Origin: Algoriphagus lacus
GTDB lineage: Bacteria; Bacteroidota; Bacteroidia; Cytophagales; Cyclobacteriaceae
NCBI RefSeq assembly: GCF_003583985.1
Contig: NZ_QXML01000005.1
Span: 307,675-371,674 of the forward strand
DNA: 64,000 nucleotides
Reading direction: 5' to 3'
Every line of letters starts with the position of its first letter. Position 1 is the stretch's first letter. Below the pieces are notes generated by a model, which saw only the letters and a program-made list of their open reading frames with translations, was not told the origin of the DNA and ran no database searches. The translations under genes and the position numbers were made by a program. Below, piece after piece: positions 1 through 7,111 of the stretch.

Positions 1-184
1 CCGTCTTGTTCCACCGGTTCATCCGCTGAAGACACATCCGGGTATAATCAAGGTAAGCCTGACTTTGATTTGCGCCGGTGGTGCGGTTTTCTGTCACCAA
101 CTGCTCTGTGAACCTGACAAAATCCGGATAAGAAAATGCTTTTTCGATCACCTGCAGGGTGACGGGATGGCTTAAAAACTCCAT
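1..184 (-). CDS. Thioredoxin-like family protein, N-terminal part
   Basis: The frame is open from the ATG at 184 to the left edge, so only about 61 N-terminal residues are visible and the 3' end lies outside. The residues read MEFLSHPVTLQVIEKAF, then a TTGANQSQAYLDYTRM-like segment followed by QRMNRW. This resembles the helical N-terminal extension (TTGxxQS...YTxLNxxRMxR) of Bacteroidetes thioredoxin-family proteins that carry a later CxxA/CxxC site. The catalytic part is not in view, so the family assignment comes from remembered pattern only. The gene lies upstream-to-downstream behind the DUF1232 gene on the same strand with a 31-bp gap, so cotranscription is possible. Confidence 0.5.
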   Translation of the reverse strand, partial: MEFLSHPVTLQVIEKAFSYPDFVRFTEQLVTENRTTGANQSQAYLDYTRMCLQRMNRWNKT

Positions 185-215
185 GAACTATAATTTGGAA
201 GACAAACAGCGTTAC

Positions 216-629
216 TCAAATCTGAGTTCGCTCCCATTCCAAAAAGCGCTCTACTTCGTCTTTTACCTTGGCATAAACTGCCAATACGACGGATATGTCA
301 TCCGCAAAACCAAAAAATCCGAGAAAATCAGGCACCAAGTCAATAGGCGAGAGAAAATAAACCAAAGCCAAAACGATCATTCCAAGGGTACTGACGGCGA
401 TTTTATGCCCGCCAGTAACATGGGCCTTGATCATCCGGACAAAAATTGAGATCGGTGTTGTGATCAGTTTGACTTTAGGATGATCGGCAAGTTTGGCCAG
501 CTTTTTTCCCACATTTTGGATCAACTCAACCGCCTTGTGCTCCTGACGGATAATCGCCTGGACCTGCTTACCAAAAAGAGATTTGGCTTTGTCGAGGATT
601 TCTGTTGTCTTACCGGTGAGCGTTGTCAT
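216..629 (-). CDS. YkvA/DUF1232 family membrane protein
   Basis: A protein of 137 residues starting at MTTLTGKTTEILDKAK. The C-terminal half has the DUF1232 hallmark: one hydrophobic segment (IAVSTLGMIVLALVYFLSPIDL) running into SPIDLVPDFLGFFGFADD, then a short amphipathic tail. The frame stays open further upstream to 758, but that part overlaps the coding end of the neighbour, so the ATG at 629 was chosen. It sits 4 bp after the stop of the upstream gene (634), which implies translational coupling. DUF1232 proteins are small inner-membrane proteins of uncertain function. The N-terminal 70 residues are charged and probably helical. Confidence 0.8.
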   Translation of the reverse strand: MTTLTGKTTEILDKAKSLFGKQVQAIIRQEHKAVELIQNVGKKLAKLADHPKVKLITTPISIFVRMIKAHVTGGHKIAVSTLGMIVLALVYFLSPIDLVPDFLGFFGFADDISVVLAVYAKVKDEVERFLEWERTQI

Positions 630-633
630 GGGT

Positions 634-1155
634 TTAGAAATAAAGTTGAATTTCTGATTTAACCTGGCGAAGTGCGTAAGTGATGGCGTCGTTTTTCCGA
701 TCCAAAGACTGGGCAAAGATGGCTCGCGCCAAATCCATTCCACTTGCCTCGGCTTCAAGTGACTGACGGCTGAGGTTCAAAATCGTGGTCACATCTTCTA
801 CTGCCCGTCTCACTGCCTCCCAGGTTTCTTCCGAAAAATAAACCTGCTGGCTCAAGTTGTGGTTGAACTCCTCTCGAACTTCCGCCAAAAGCATTGGGTG
901 TAGTTCCGCCGCCGTAAACTGACTGGGATTGGATCGACGAACCAGATTATTGGGAGTTATGCGCTCCAGCAGCAAACAAAGACGCTCCGCTGCCTGAAGC
1001 CGAATGGGAAGAACCACTTGGGTATTTTGAGTTTTTAGATCGACCAGCATTTTCTCCCGCTCTTTGGAGAGAAAAGACATGACGACCAAGTACATCCCAT
1101 AAAGCACTGCACCCGCAGGAAGGATAATTTTTAATAAATCCAGTAAGTATTCCAT
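634..1155 (-). CDS. Hypothetical single-pass membrane protein
   Basis: A protein of 173 residues with one N-terminal membrane segment (about residues 8-30, IILPAGAVLYGMYLVVMSFL) and then a helical cytoplasmic region rich in Leu, Glu and Arg. The motif RLQAAERLCLLLERITPNNL recurs in Cytophagales homologues I recognise only as an uncharacterised family. It probably forms a two-gene unit with the DUF1232 protein just downstream. No enzyme motif is visible. The start ATG at 1155 is the first in frame and gives a membrane segment at the usual distance from the N-terminus. Confidence 0.7.
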   Translation of the reverse strand: MEYLLDLLKIILPAGAVLYGMYLVVMSFLSKEREKMLVDLKTQNTQVVLPIRLQAAERLCLLLERITPNNLVRRSNPSQFTAAELHPMLLAEVREEFNHNLSQQVYFSEETWEAVRRAVEDVTTILNLSRQSLEAEASGMDLARAIFAQSLDRKNDAITYALRQVKSEIQLYF

Positions 1156-1192
1156 TTCTGTGAATTAGTATTCGAATATCAGTATTTGGTAC

Positions 1193-1224
1193 TTGTCAAA
1201 AAACCGGCCGTTTCGATAATTTTG
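1193..1224 (+). promoter_or_regulatory. Bacteroidetes-type promoter for the IscA-like gene
   Basis: TTG at 1193-1195 is followed after 21 bases by TAATTTTG at 1217-1224, matching the Bacteroidetes housekeeping sigma consensus TTG/TTTG - N19-21 - TAnnTTTG. The predicted transcript would start near 1230, leaving a 5' leader of about 38 nt before the ATG at 1269. Confidence 0.65.
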
Positions 1225-1268
1225 ACAGAACTTCTGAACCAAAGACCGGAAAAACCGATTTTCCTTTC

Positions 1269-1583
1269 ATGCTAAGTCCTATTCAAATCACCTCAAAAGC
1301 CGAAGCTGAAATCAAACATATCATGGCCAATAAAAACATCCCGGCGGATTATTCCCTGCGTGTGGGTGTGAAAGGCGGAGGATGTGGGGGAATGTCCTAT
1401 GCCTTGGGATTTGACAAGGCAAAGGCTGAAGATCAGCAATTTGAAATCTCCGGAATACCGGTACTGATTGAAAAAAAACACTTCATGTTCCTGATGGGAA
1501 TGCAGATTGATTTTTTTGAGGGAGATGAAGCAAGAGGATTCACCTTTGTAAATCCCGACATCCCAAAGCGACACGATCTTTGA
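1269..1583 (+). CDS. IscA/HesB-like iron-sulfur assembly family protein lacking the C-terminal Cys pair
   Basis: A protein of 104 residues, the normal length for A-type iron-sulfur carriers. It has the core LRVGVKGGGCGGMSYALGFD, where GGGCGGM corresponds to the first conserved cysteine region, and the typical C-terminal fold segment ARGFTFVNPD. In canonical IscA, SufA and ErpA this is followed by a CGCGxSF tail carrying the other two ligand cysteines. Here the protein ends in IPKRHDL with no cysteine. It therefore keeps the fold and one conserved cysteine but cannot use the standard three-Cys site. It is monocistronic behind a good promoter and is not next to suf or isc genes. The function is probably related to Fe-S or metal handling but is not assured. 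Confidence 0.85.
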   Translation: MLSPIQITSKAEAEIKHIMANKNIPADYSLRVGVKGGGCGGMSYALGFDKAKAEDQQFEISGIPVLIEKKHFMFLMGMQIDFFEGDEARGFTFVNPDIPKRHDL

Positions 1584-1619
1584 TTTTTTGTACCTTTCAG
1601 TCTGATCCTTTTCAAGACT

Positions 1620-2114
1620 ATGAAGTTACTGTTCACGATCGCTTTTCTCCTGACATTTAGTCATTTCCTGCAGGCGCAAGTCCGCCAACTCGAACACAAC
1701 CAATCCCCTGGGAAAGGGAAGGTGGAAGATCTGAGTTGGATGGTAGGCTATTGGGCCGGGCCAGGATTGGGTGGAGACTGCGAGGAAGTCTGGATGCCTG
1801 CAGTGGATGGGCACATGATCGGAACTTTTCGAATGTGGGAAAACGGCAAACTGATTTTCTCGGAATTCATGAATTTGGTTCAGGATGGAGAAAGTGTCTC
1901 CATGAAACTCAAACATTTTGGGCCTGATCTGGAAGGCTGGGAAGAAAAGACCGAATGGACCACCTTTAAGTTAATTGAAATTACTGAAAACAAGGCTTGG
2001 TTTCACGGCTTGACTATCGAGCGCAAGGACGATCAGTTGCACTTCAGCCTCGCATTGACAGAAAATGGTGTCCGACGTATCGAGGAATTCAAATACACGC
2101 GAAAGCCACTTTAA
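1620..2114 (+). CDS. Secreted DUF6265 family protein
   Basis: A protein of 164 residues with a signal peptide (MKLLFTIAFLLTFSHFLQAQ, cleavage probably after the first AQ). It continues with LSWMVGYWAGPGLGGDCEEVWMPAVDGHMIGTFRM, the pattern of the DUF6265 beta-barrel family: a W-x-G-x-W segment, then EEVW and a GTFRM strand. Family members are secreted or periplasmic proteins of unknown function, possibly small-ligand binding by analogy to lipocalin-like barrels; that is inference. Its stop codon (TAA, 2112-2114) overlaps the stop of the convergent DUF4268 gene (2111-2113 on the other strand). Confidence 0.8.
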   Translation: MKLLFTIAFLLTFSHFLQAQVRQLEHNQSPGKGKVEDLSWMVGYWAGPGLGGDCEEVWMPAVDGHMIGTFRMWENGKLIFSEFMNLVQDGESVSMKLKHFGPDLEGWEEKTEWTTFKLIEITENKAWFHGLTIERKDDQLHFSLALTENGVRRIEEFKYTRKPL

Positions 2115-2569
2115 TAATCCTCAAATCCCGGTTTCACATTGTCCCAAAACTCATCCAGCGCGATGATTCTGGGCTTGAGAAAGGAAATGATCTTTGGCCA
2201 ATCAGCCTGCTCCATCACGTTGACTCCGGGAAGCACTTTTTCGATTTTGGAAACAGTCTGCCCCATCTCATTTTTTGAATGAAGTTTCCAATCCCATTCC
2301 TCACCCAAACTGGCTTTGAGCAGGTTTTTCAGTTCTTTGAACTGATCAAAAAACAGTTCCTGTAACTCGACATCCGGATGCCCCAATTCAATTCCGATGG
2401 AAGCAAATTCCCGCTCTGCTTTCATCCTGAAATACACATCCTTGATTCCTGTCCGGTAATTGGGCCAATTGATTTTTCGGCCTTGGGCATTGGGTACGGG
2501 CTTCATGTAGTACCCGAATTTGATCCAGAATTCAGTCCGGATTTTGGAAGTTTCTGCTCGGCTATACAT
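2111..2569 (-). CDS. DUF4268 domain-containing protein
   Basis: A protein of 152 residues in which the DUF4268 domain fills the whole length: FWIKFGYYMKPVP, INWPNYRTGIKDVYFRM, then IGIELGHPDVELQELFFDQF and the end motif PRIIALDEFW. In other bacteria this domain is found alone or at the C-terminus of restriction-like or nuclease-like proteins, but nothing here shows catalytic residues. The gene lies 9 bp downstream of folB on the same strand, so it probably shares the folB transcript. Function unknown. Confidence 0.8.
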   Translation of the reverse strand: MYSRAETSKIRTEFWIKFGYYMKPVPNAQGRKINWPNYRTGIKDVYFRMKAEREFASIGIELGHPDVELQELFFDQFKELKNLLKASLGEEWDWKLHSKNEMGQTVSKIEKVLPGVNVMEQADWPKIISFLKPRIIALDEFWDNVKPGFEDY

Positions 2570-2578
2570 AAAAAGTAA

Positions 2579-2944
2579 CTAGGCAAAATCCTCCGGATAG
2601 CAGACCGTCACTGCAGAATACTGAACGATTCCTCCCAAAGCGGGGTGGTGTTTTTTTAAGGTTAGTCGGATGGATTTCACTTTGGGATATGCATGAAGGA
2701 TATCACCGACGATCAAATGGCCCAGATGCTCCAGCAACTTCACTTTGACATCCATTCGGGCTTTGATCAGTTTGTACAACTTGGCGTAATCGACCGTGTC
2801 CTTGAGACTGTCGTGAAGCATAGCCTCTTTGAAATCAGTCTCCAATTCCAGATCCAGCGTAAAGCGATTTCCAAGTATGGATTCCTCCGGATAGACGCCA
2901 TGATAGGCATGAAACTCTATTCCCTCCAGCGCGACTTTACCCAT
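2579..2944 (-). CDS. folB: Dihydroneopterin aldolase
   Basis: A protein of 121 residues, typical of FolB, which converts 7,8-dihydroneopterin to 6-hydroxymethyl-7,8-dihydropterin and glycolaldehyde in folate synthesis. Visible family motifs are LEGIEFHAYHGVYPEE (the substrate-binding AYHGV region with the conserved His/Tyr), TVDYAKLY, a LLEHLGHLI helix with the conserved Glu and His, and the C-terminal RLTLKKHHPALGG with the conserved lysine. The start ATG overlaps the stop of the DivIVA-like gene as ATGA (2942-2946), which implies translational coupling. No other folate gene is adjacent. Confidence 0.92.
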   Translation of the reverse strand: MGKVALEGIEFHAYHGVYPEESILGNRFTLDLELETDFKEAMLHDSLKDTVDYAKLYKLIKARMDVKVKLLEHLGHLIVGDILHAYPKVKSIRLTLKKHHPALGGIVQYSAVTVCYPEDFA

Positions 2945-3978
2945 CAGTCAAATTGATCAAAGAAAGACCCGGAAGATTTTTTGGGATCCTCAGGTTTGGG
3001 TTCTTCAGCTTCAAGCTTTACCTCAGGTTGGGCTTTTGCAGGGATTTCCTCTTCAATCGGAGCTTCCTCCTCCACTTCTACCTGAGCCTCTACGTGTGCT
3101 GGCTCCTCTTCTACTTCTTCTTCCAATTCCTCCAACGGAAGTTTCTTCTCTTCTTCCAATTCCTCCAACGGAAGTTCCCCCTCTTCTTCCAATTCATGCT
3201 GCCAGGCACTGACAGTCTCCTGAGTTTCTTCATCCATCTGAGCTGCTGACATGTCTTCTTCAAACTGCTCTTCAGGTTCTGCATTTGCAGGTGGAACCGC
3301 TTGGGTAGCCAAAGCTGCAATATTGGCAACGGTGAAATGACTGGATCGGCTCAGTTCCTCCACCGCACGCTGATAGGCTTTAGCATCGATTCTGAAAAAG
3401 TGCGCGTCTGAAAGTTCGATCTGATTCAGTGCGTCCTGAGAAAGTCGCTTCAGACTTTTTACCAAGGCTTCCCGCTGCTCCAACAGTCCTTCGTAGCTAC
3501 GGACCAAACTCTGCATGCTTTCTCGGATTTCCTTGATGGTTTCTTTTGCTTTTGCTTCAGCGGCAGAGGTAATGATCCGAGCTTGTTCATCGGCTTGTTT
3601 TTTTACCTGTTGAGCATATTGATTAGCCTCCTTTGTGGTTTTTTCAGCTGTTGAATAGGCCTCTTTGGTAGTTTGCTCTGCTATGGAATTGGCCTCTGAG
3701 ATAATCTGATCGGCTGCTTCAGTAGCTTCGGTAATAATACTGGCCCCGGTATCCTCAGCAGTTTTCAGGGTTCGAAAAAGTGAATCCTCCACATCCTTGA
3801 GTCGTTTTGCTTCTCCTTCTACCTGCTGAAGCTTGGAGCGAAGATCCAGGTTTTCCTGGTTGATCTGCTCCATGGCAACACTCATTTCCTCGAGGAAATC
3901 GGTGACTTGTTTTTTCTCAAATCCTCGGAAGGAGGTTTCAAACGCTTTTTGCCGAATGGCTGTAGGGGATATTTTCAT
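2944..3978 (-). CDS. DivIVA-like coiled-coil protein
   Basis: A protein of 344 residues starting at MKISPTAIRQKAFETSFRGF, the recognisable DivIVA N-terminal signature (P-x-x-I-x-x-x-F-x-x-x-x-RGF...V..FL). It is followed by KKQVTDFLEEM and a long coiled coil (about 30-195) with an alanine/glutamate-rich stretch repeating EA-x-S-x-AE-x-T. After about residue 240 the protein is strongly acidic, with LPLEELEEE repeats encoded by a 33-bp DNA repeat. DivIVA-domain proteins mark curved membrane and recruit division or growth proteins; in Bacteroidetes the role is not settled. The ATG at 3978 was preferred to an upstream in-frame alternative (4008) because the domain starts right at the ATG. Translationally coupled to folB. 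Confidence 0.82.
   Translation of the reverse strand: MKISPTAIRQKAFETSFRGFEKKQVTDFLEEMSVAMEQINQENLDLRSKLQQVEGEAKRLKDVEDSLFRTLKTAEDTGASIITEATEAADQIISEANSIAEQTTKEAYSTAEKTTKEANQYAQQVKKQADEQARIITSAAEAKAKETIKEIRESMQSLVRSYEGLLEQREALVKSLKRLSQDALNQIELSDAHFFRIDAKAYQRAVEELSRSSHFTVANIAALATQAVPPANAEPEEQFEEDMSAAQMDEETQETVSAWQHELEEEGELPLEELEEEKKLPLEELEEEVEEEPAHVEAQVEVEEEAPIEEEIPAKAQPEVKLEAEEPKPEDPKKSSGSFFDQFD
3121..3196 (-). repeat. 33-bp tandem repeat in the DivIVA-like gene
   Basis: The plus-strand unit starting TTCCAATTCCTCCAACGG occurs at 3121 and 3154 and in part at 3187, giving a period of 33 bp (11 codons). On the coding strand it encodes repeats of LPLEELEEEKK. The copies are nearly identical at DNA level, which points to recent slippage duplication; copy number may vary between strains. 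Confidence 0.85.
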
Positions 3979-4065
3979 GTGCTTATAATTGTTTTTTAAT
4001 TGCCACATGGAATCTCGCTATTGAGATCATTTTTCCACTGCGGAAAGGCCAAGAAATGCTCGATT

Positions 4066-4986
4066 TCATAAATTTTCAGCTTCAATTTGCCAGATAGAAA
4101 TGGTCCGGTCGTCGGAAATAGACACGACATCACCGGTGTAAGTACTCCAGAGAACTTTGTTGATCGAGGTGCCATGACCGGCGTTTCGCGCTTTATCAAT
4201 GACCTTCAATAGTTTACAATTTTCAGCATCCCAGACCTTGATGGATTTGTCCATCGAGCAGGTCACCAAATACTTTCCGTCCTCCTTGAAAGATAAAAAA
4301 TTAATGGCATACATGTGTGCCACGATATTTTCTGAAATGGTGTAATTATCAGCATTCCAGAATTTCATATGTGCATCCCTGGCCCCTGACACGAGCAGTT
4401 GCTCATCCGGCGAGTAACTGAGGGCGAAAACGGAATTGGTATGCCCAACCAGGTTGGCAATCGGCTGAAATCCATTGGTCAAATCCAAAATCTTGATCGA
4501 ATGGTCACTCAGTCCTATAGCCAGTTGACGCTTGCCCGGAGCAATAGACATCACCCGAATACTTTTTGAGCTCAGCTTGATGTGCTTTTTGATTACCCTT
4601 TCGGAAATATCCACCACCACCAAAACTCCATCACCGGTTCCGACGAAGATCTCATTGCCAAAAACCTTGATGTCGAAAATGGCCTGATCGGTCAGCTTCA
4701 AACTCCAGATTTCTTTGTTTTCATTGAGATCTATGACATGAATCCCTTCAAAATTATGCCCTATGATCAGAAGATTCCGCTCCCGATCTACCTCAAGGGC
4801 ATAGACTGAATGGGGCAATTTGGCTATTAATTTGCCGTCTTTGGGGAGATCTAGATCCCATTCCACCACCATACCATCACCTGCTCCGGTATAAAAAAAT
4901 CGGGGATCACTCCCCTCCGTCAATGCATAGATGCAGTCGTTGTGCCCGGTCAGCGTGTGTAATTTATTTACTTGGATTTTTGACAT
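4066..4986 (-). CDS. WD40 repeat protein
   Basis: A protein of 306 residues starting MSKIQVNKLHTLTGHND. It consists of about seven WD40-type repeats and shows the GH...D and WD-like ends: LTGHNDCIYALTEG, VGHTNSVFALSYSPDEQLLVSGARDAHMKFWNAD, FKEDGKYLVTCSMDKSIKVWDAE and ISDDRTISIWQIE. There is no signal peptide, so it is a cytoplasmic beta-propeller and probably a protein-interaction scaffold. An in-frame GTG five codons upstream (5001) is possible but the ATG fits better. It is divergent from the phosphopantetheinyl transferase with only 36 bp between starts, so their promoters must overlap or lie within the neighbour. Confidence 0.9.
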   Translation of the reverse strand: MSKIQVNKLHTLTGHNDCIYALTEGSDPRFFYTGAGDGMVVEWDLDLPKDGKLIAKLPHSVYALEVDRERNLLIIGHNFEGIHVIDLNENKEIWSLKLTDQAIFDIKVFGNEIFVGTGDGVLVVVDISERVIKKHIKLSSKSIRVMSIAPGKRQLAIGLSDHSIKILDLTNGFQPIANLVGHTNSVFALSYSPDEQLLVSGARDAHMKFWNADNYTISENIVAHMYAINFLSFKEDGKYLVTCSMDKSIKVWDAENCKLLKVIDKARNAGHGTSINKVLWSTYTGDVVSISDDRTISIWQIEAENL

Positions 4987-5022
4987 ATATTGGACGATCA
5001 CTCAGCGGCGCCCTTTTGGCCT

Positions 5023-5652
5023 ATGCAAACAAAAATAGAAAAAATTGATTCTTCCTCGGCCCTGGCAGTGAAGATTATCGAGCCTCATGAAGATCAACAC
5101 TTGGATTTCTTAAGTTTCCGCGAAAAACTCTCCTACGCCAACATTTCCCACCCAGAAAAAAAGAAAGAATGGGCCACTGCCCGGCTGGCGATTTATGATG
5201 CCTTGGAGGCGTTGCAAGTTCCATATCCTGGCTTTTTCAAGGATGAGCATGGGAAATCCCAATCCATGAACGGACAGGGATTTGTCTCCTTGACCCACAC
5301 CCCGGGATTTGCTGGCGCCATCTTTCATAGGGAGCAGCCTGTGGGAATCGACATGGACCTGATCAGGGAGAAAATTTTGGCTATCGGTTTTCGCTTTCTG
5401 GATAGATCAGAATTGGATTTTCTGGAAAAAGACCCTGCTCACTACACAATGGCTTGGTCTGCCAAGGAATCCATTTTCAAATGCCAGGGAAAAAGAGGAG
5501 TGTCTTTTCGTGATAATATTCTACTGGAGCCCTTTGATAATAAGGCTGAAAAAATCAAAGGAAAAATAAGGGGTACGGACTTTGCAGATCATTATTATAC
5601 CGTTGAAGTGAGGCGTTTGCAAAATGTAATTCTGACCTACACCACTTGGTAA
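5023..5652 (+). CDS. 4'-phosphopantetheinyl transferase superfamily protein
   Basis: A protein of 209 residues. It carries the two hallmark motifs of Sfp-type transferases: GIDMDLIREKI (Mg2+-binding G-x-D) near residue 108, and WSAKESIFKCQGKRG (W-x-x-KES-x-x-K) near residue 145. These enzymes move the phosphopantetheine arm of CoA onto a serine of acyl- or peptidyl-carrier proteins. No carrier-protein or synthase gene is adjacent, so it may serve the fatty acid ACP or a distant pathway. The ATG at 5023 was chosen over an in-frame upstream start at 4990. It is followed after 4 bp by the redoxin gene. The ACP phosphodiesterase that removes the same arm lies elsewhere in this window (59515). Confidence 0.88.
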   Translation: MQTKIEKIDSSSALAVKIIEPHEDQHLDFLSFREKLSYANISHPEKKKEWATARLAIYDALEALQVPYPGFFKDEHGKSQSMNGQGFVSLTHTPGFAGAIFHREQPVGIDMDLIREKILAIGFRFLDRSELDFLEKDPAHYTMAWSAKESIFKCQGKRGVSFRDNILLEPFDNKAEKIKGKIRGTDFADHYYTVEVRRLQNVILTYTTW

Positions 5653-5656
5653 ACAC

Positions 5657-6235
5657 ATGAAAAAACTAGCAGCAGTTTTCGTCCTTTTTTTGGGAATGAT
5701 ATTTTCCTCACAGGCTCAAAATCTTAGCGAACTTTCCGCAGTAGATGCGGTGACGGGTTCGCCAAAAGTTCTGGGATCAATGGTCAGCGGAAAGGGCATT
5801 GTTTTGATTTTTCATAGTTTGGATTGTCCATTCGCAAAAATGTATGAAAGTAGAATCAAAGCACTGAAAGCAACTTTCCAGAATCAGGGGATTGCCTTTG
5901 CTTTGGTAAATCCAGAAAGTGGAACAGGGGAAGCAGATCAAATGCCTTTGAGGTCTTTCATTGACCAAAGCGGATTGAATATGGCATACTTGATCGATGC
6001 AGGTCAGGCCTGGACAAAAATCTTTCAAATCACAAAAATTCCTGAAGTAATCGTCTTGGCCCAGGGAGTCAACGGACTTGAAATCAAGTATCGGGGTGCA
6101 CTTGACAATAATCCTCAAGCTGAATCAGCAGTGACGGAAAAACACCTTGAACGGGCTTTAAACCAGATTTTGAGAGGTGAAAGCCCAACTCCAGGACAAG
6201 TCCGGGCCGTGGGATGTAATGTCCGTACTTATTGA
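5657..6235 (+). CDS. Secreted thioredoxin-like (redoxin family) protein
   Basis: A protein of 192 residues with a cleavable signal peptide (MKKLAAVFVLFLGMIFSSQAQ). The mature part has a thioredoxin fold with LIFHSLDCPFAKMYESRI, a single peroxidatic-like Cys in a DCPFAKMY motif instead of CxxC, the cis-Pro region TKIPEVIVL and a C-terminal VGCNVR with a second Cys. This pattern fits the secreted redoxin/AhpC-TSA proteins of Bacteroidetes in which CPxxKxY and a C-terminal GC.I(K/R) motif form the redox pair. It is probably periplasmic. It sits 4 bp after the phosphopantetheinyl transferase gene and overlaps the convergent SirB1-like gene by 7 bp. Confidence 0.8.
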   Translation: MKKLAAVFVLFLGMIFSSQAQNLSELSAVDAVTGSPKVLGSMVSGKGIVLIFHSLDCPFAKMYESRIKALKATFQNQGIAFALVNPESGTGEADQMPLRSFIDQSGLNMAYLIDAGQAWTKIFQITKIPEVIVLAQGVNGLEIKYRGALDNNPQAESAVTEKHLERALNQILRGESPTPGQVRAVGCNVRTY

Positions 6236-7074
6236 TTTTCGAGAATCGAAATCATCTCCCTGACTTCGTCCACTTTATTGGACTCTCCCAGTTTTTCAAA
6301 GGCATTGCCCAGATTTCTCAAGGATCTGAGGATAATATCCAAGTGGGCACAAGGTTCAAAAAACTCCTCTTTGGGTTCGATCTTGAGGTGCTCCAGGTAG
6401 TTGAAAATATCCTGCCTACTGAAGATCAAGCCTTTGTTGAAGGCATTGATGTAAAACGTGATATCGGCTGATTTGTAGGTCAGCACAAAAAGATTGGGCA
6501 GGTTTACTCCGTAAATCGGCAATCCAAGTTTTTTGGCTACCAACAGGTAAATCGCGCAAAGGCTGATCGGATTTCCTTTTTTAGTATCCAAAACCGTGGA
6601 AAGCATGCTGTTGCCAGGTGAGTGAAAATTCTTGGTATTGGCTGAAAACCGCAGGGTATTGAAAAGGACGTTGTTGATGATTCGAACCTGATCGTAAGGT
6701 TGAAGATCATTTTTGAAAGAGGTCCAGACCTCAAAATAAATCTGATGCATTTCAGCATTGAGCTTTGCAAAATCCAGATCCGGATATTGGTATGTGTTGA
6801 GAATCCAAAGCCCAGTCAGCAAGTCTCTGTCTTCCGAATCTCTCCATTCCGCCAGTCGGCTTTTTACCAGAGAAAACTGCAAGTCATGCACCAATTCTTC
6901 AATTTCCTTCTGGACTTCAGGATTGAAACTCGTCTCCCATTTTTGCTCCAAAAAAGGAATAATCTCTGCACCCATGGAGATGATTTTCTCCCGGACATGG
7001 TTTTTAACTTCCATATCCGGATCATCCAACAACGAAACCAATGCGTCCATTTGGGCAGGAGTCAGTTCACTCAT
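6229..7074 (-). CDS. SirB1/transglutaminase-like domain protein
   Basis: A protein of 281 residues. The middle carries the SirB1-type transglutaminase-like core: FHSPGNSMLSTVLDTKKGNPISLCAIYLLVAKKLGLPIYGVNLPNLFVLTY, with the conserved GNPISL-C segment and the NLP...F region where the usual catalytic His would be. The family is widespread but its activity is not established. The N-terminal 70 residues (ALVSLLDDPDMEVKNHVREKIISMG) look like a HEAT repeat. There is no signal peptide, so it is probably cytoplasmic. The 3' end overlaps the redoxin gene by 7 bp tail to tail. Confidence 0.85.
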   Translation of the reverse strand: MSELTPAQMDALVSLLDDPDMEVKNHVREKIISMGAEIIPFLEQKWETSFNPEVQKEIEELVHDLQFSLVKSRLAEWRDSEDRDLLTGLWILNTYQYPDLDFAKLNAEMHQIYFEVWTSFKNDLQPYDQVRIINNVLFNTLRFSANTKNFHSPGNSMLSTVLDTKKGNPISLCAIYLLVAKKLGLPIYGVNLPNLFVLTYKSADITFYINAFNKGLIFSRQDIFNYLEHLKIEPKEEFFEPCAHLDIILRSLRNLGNAFEKLGESNKVDEVREMISILENQ

Positions 7075-7111
7075 GGCAATTTTCTTGACAGATTTAAGTT
7101 ACAAAAAACGA

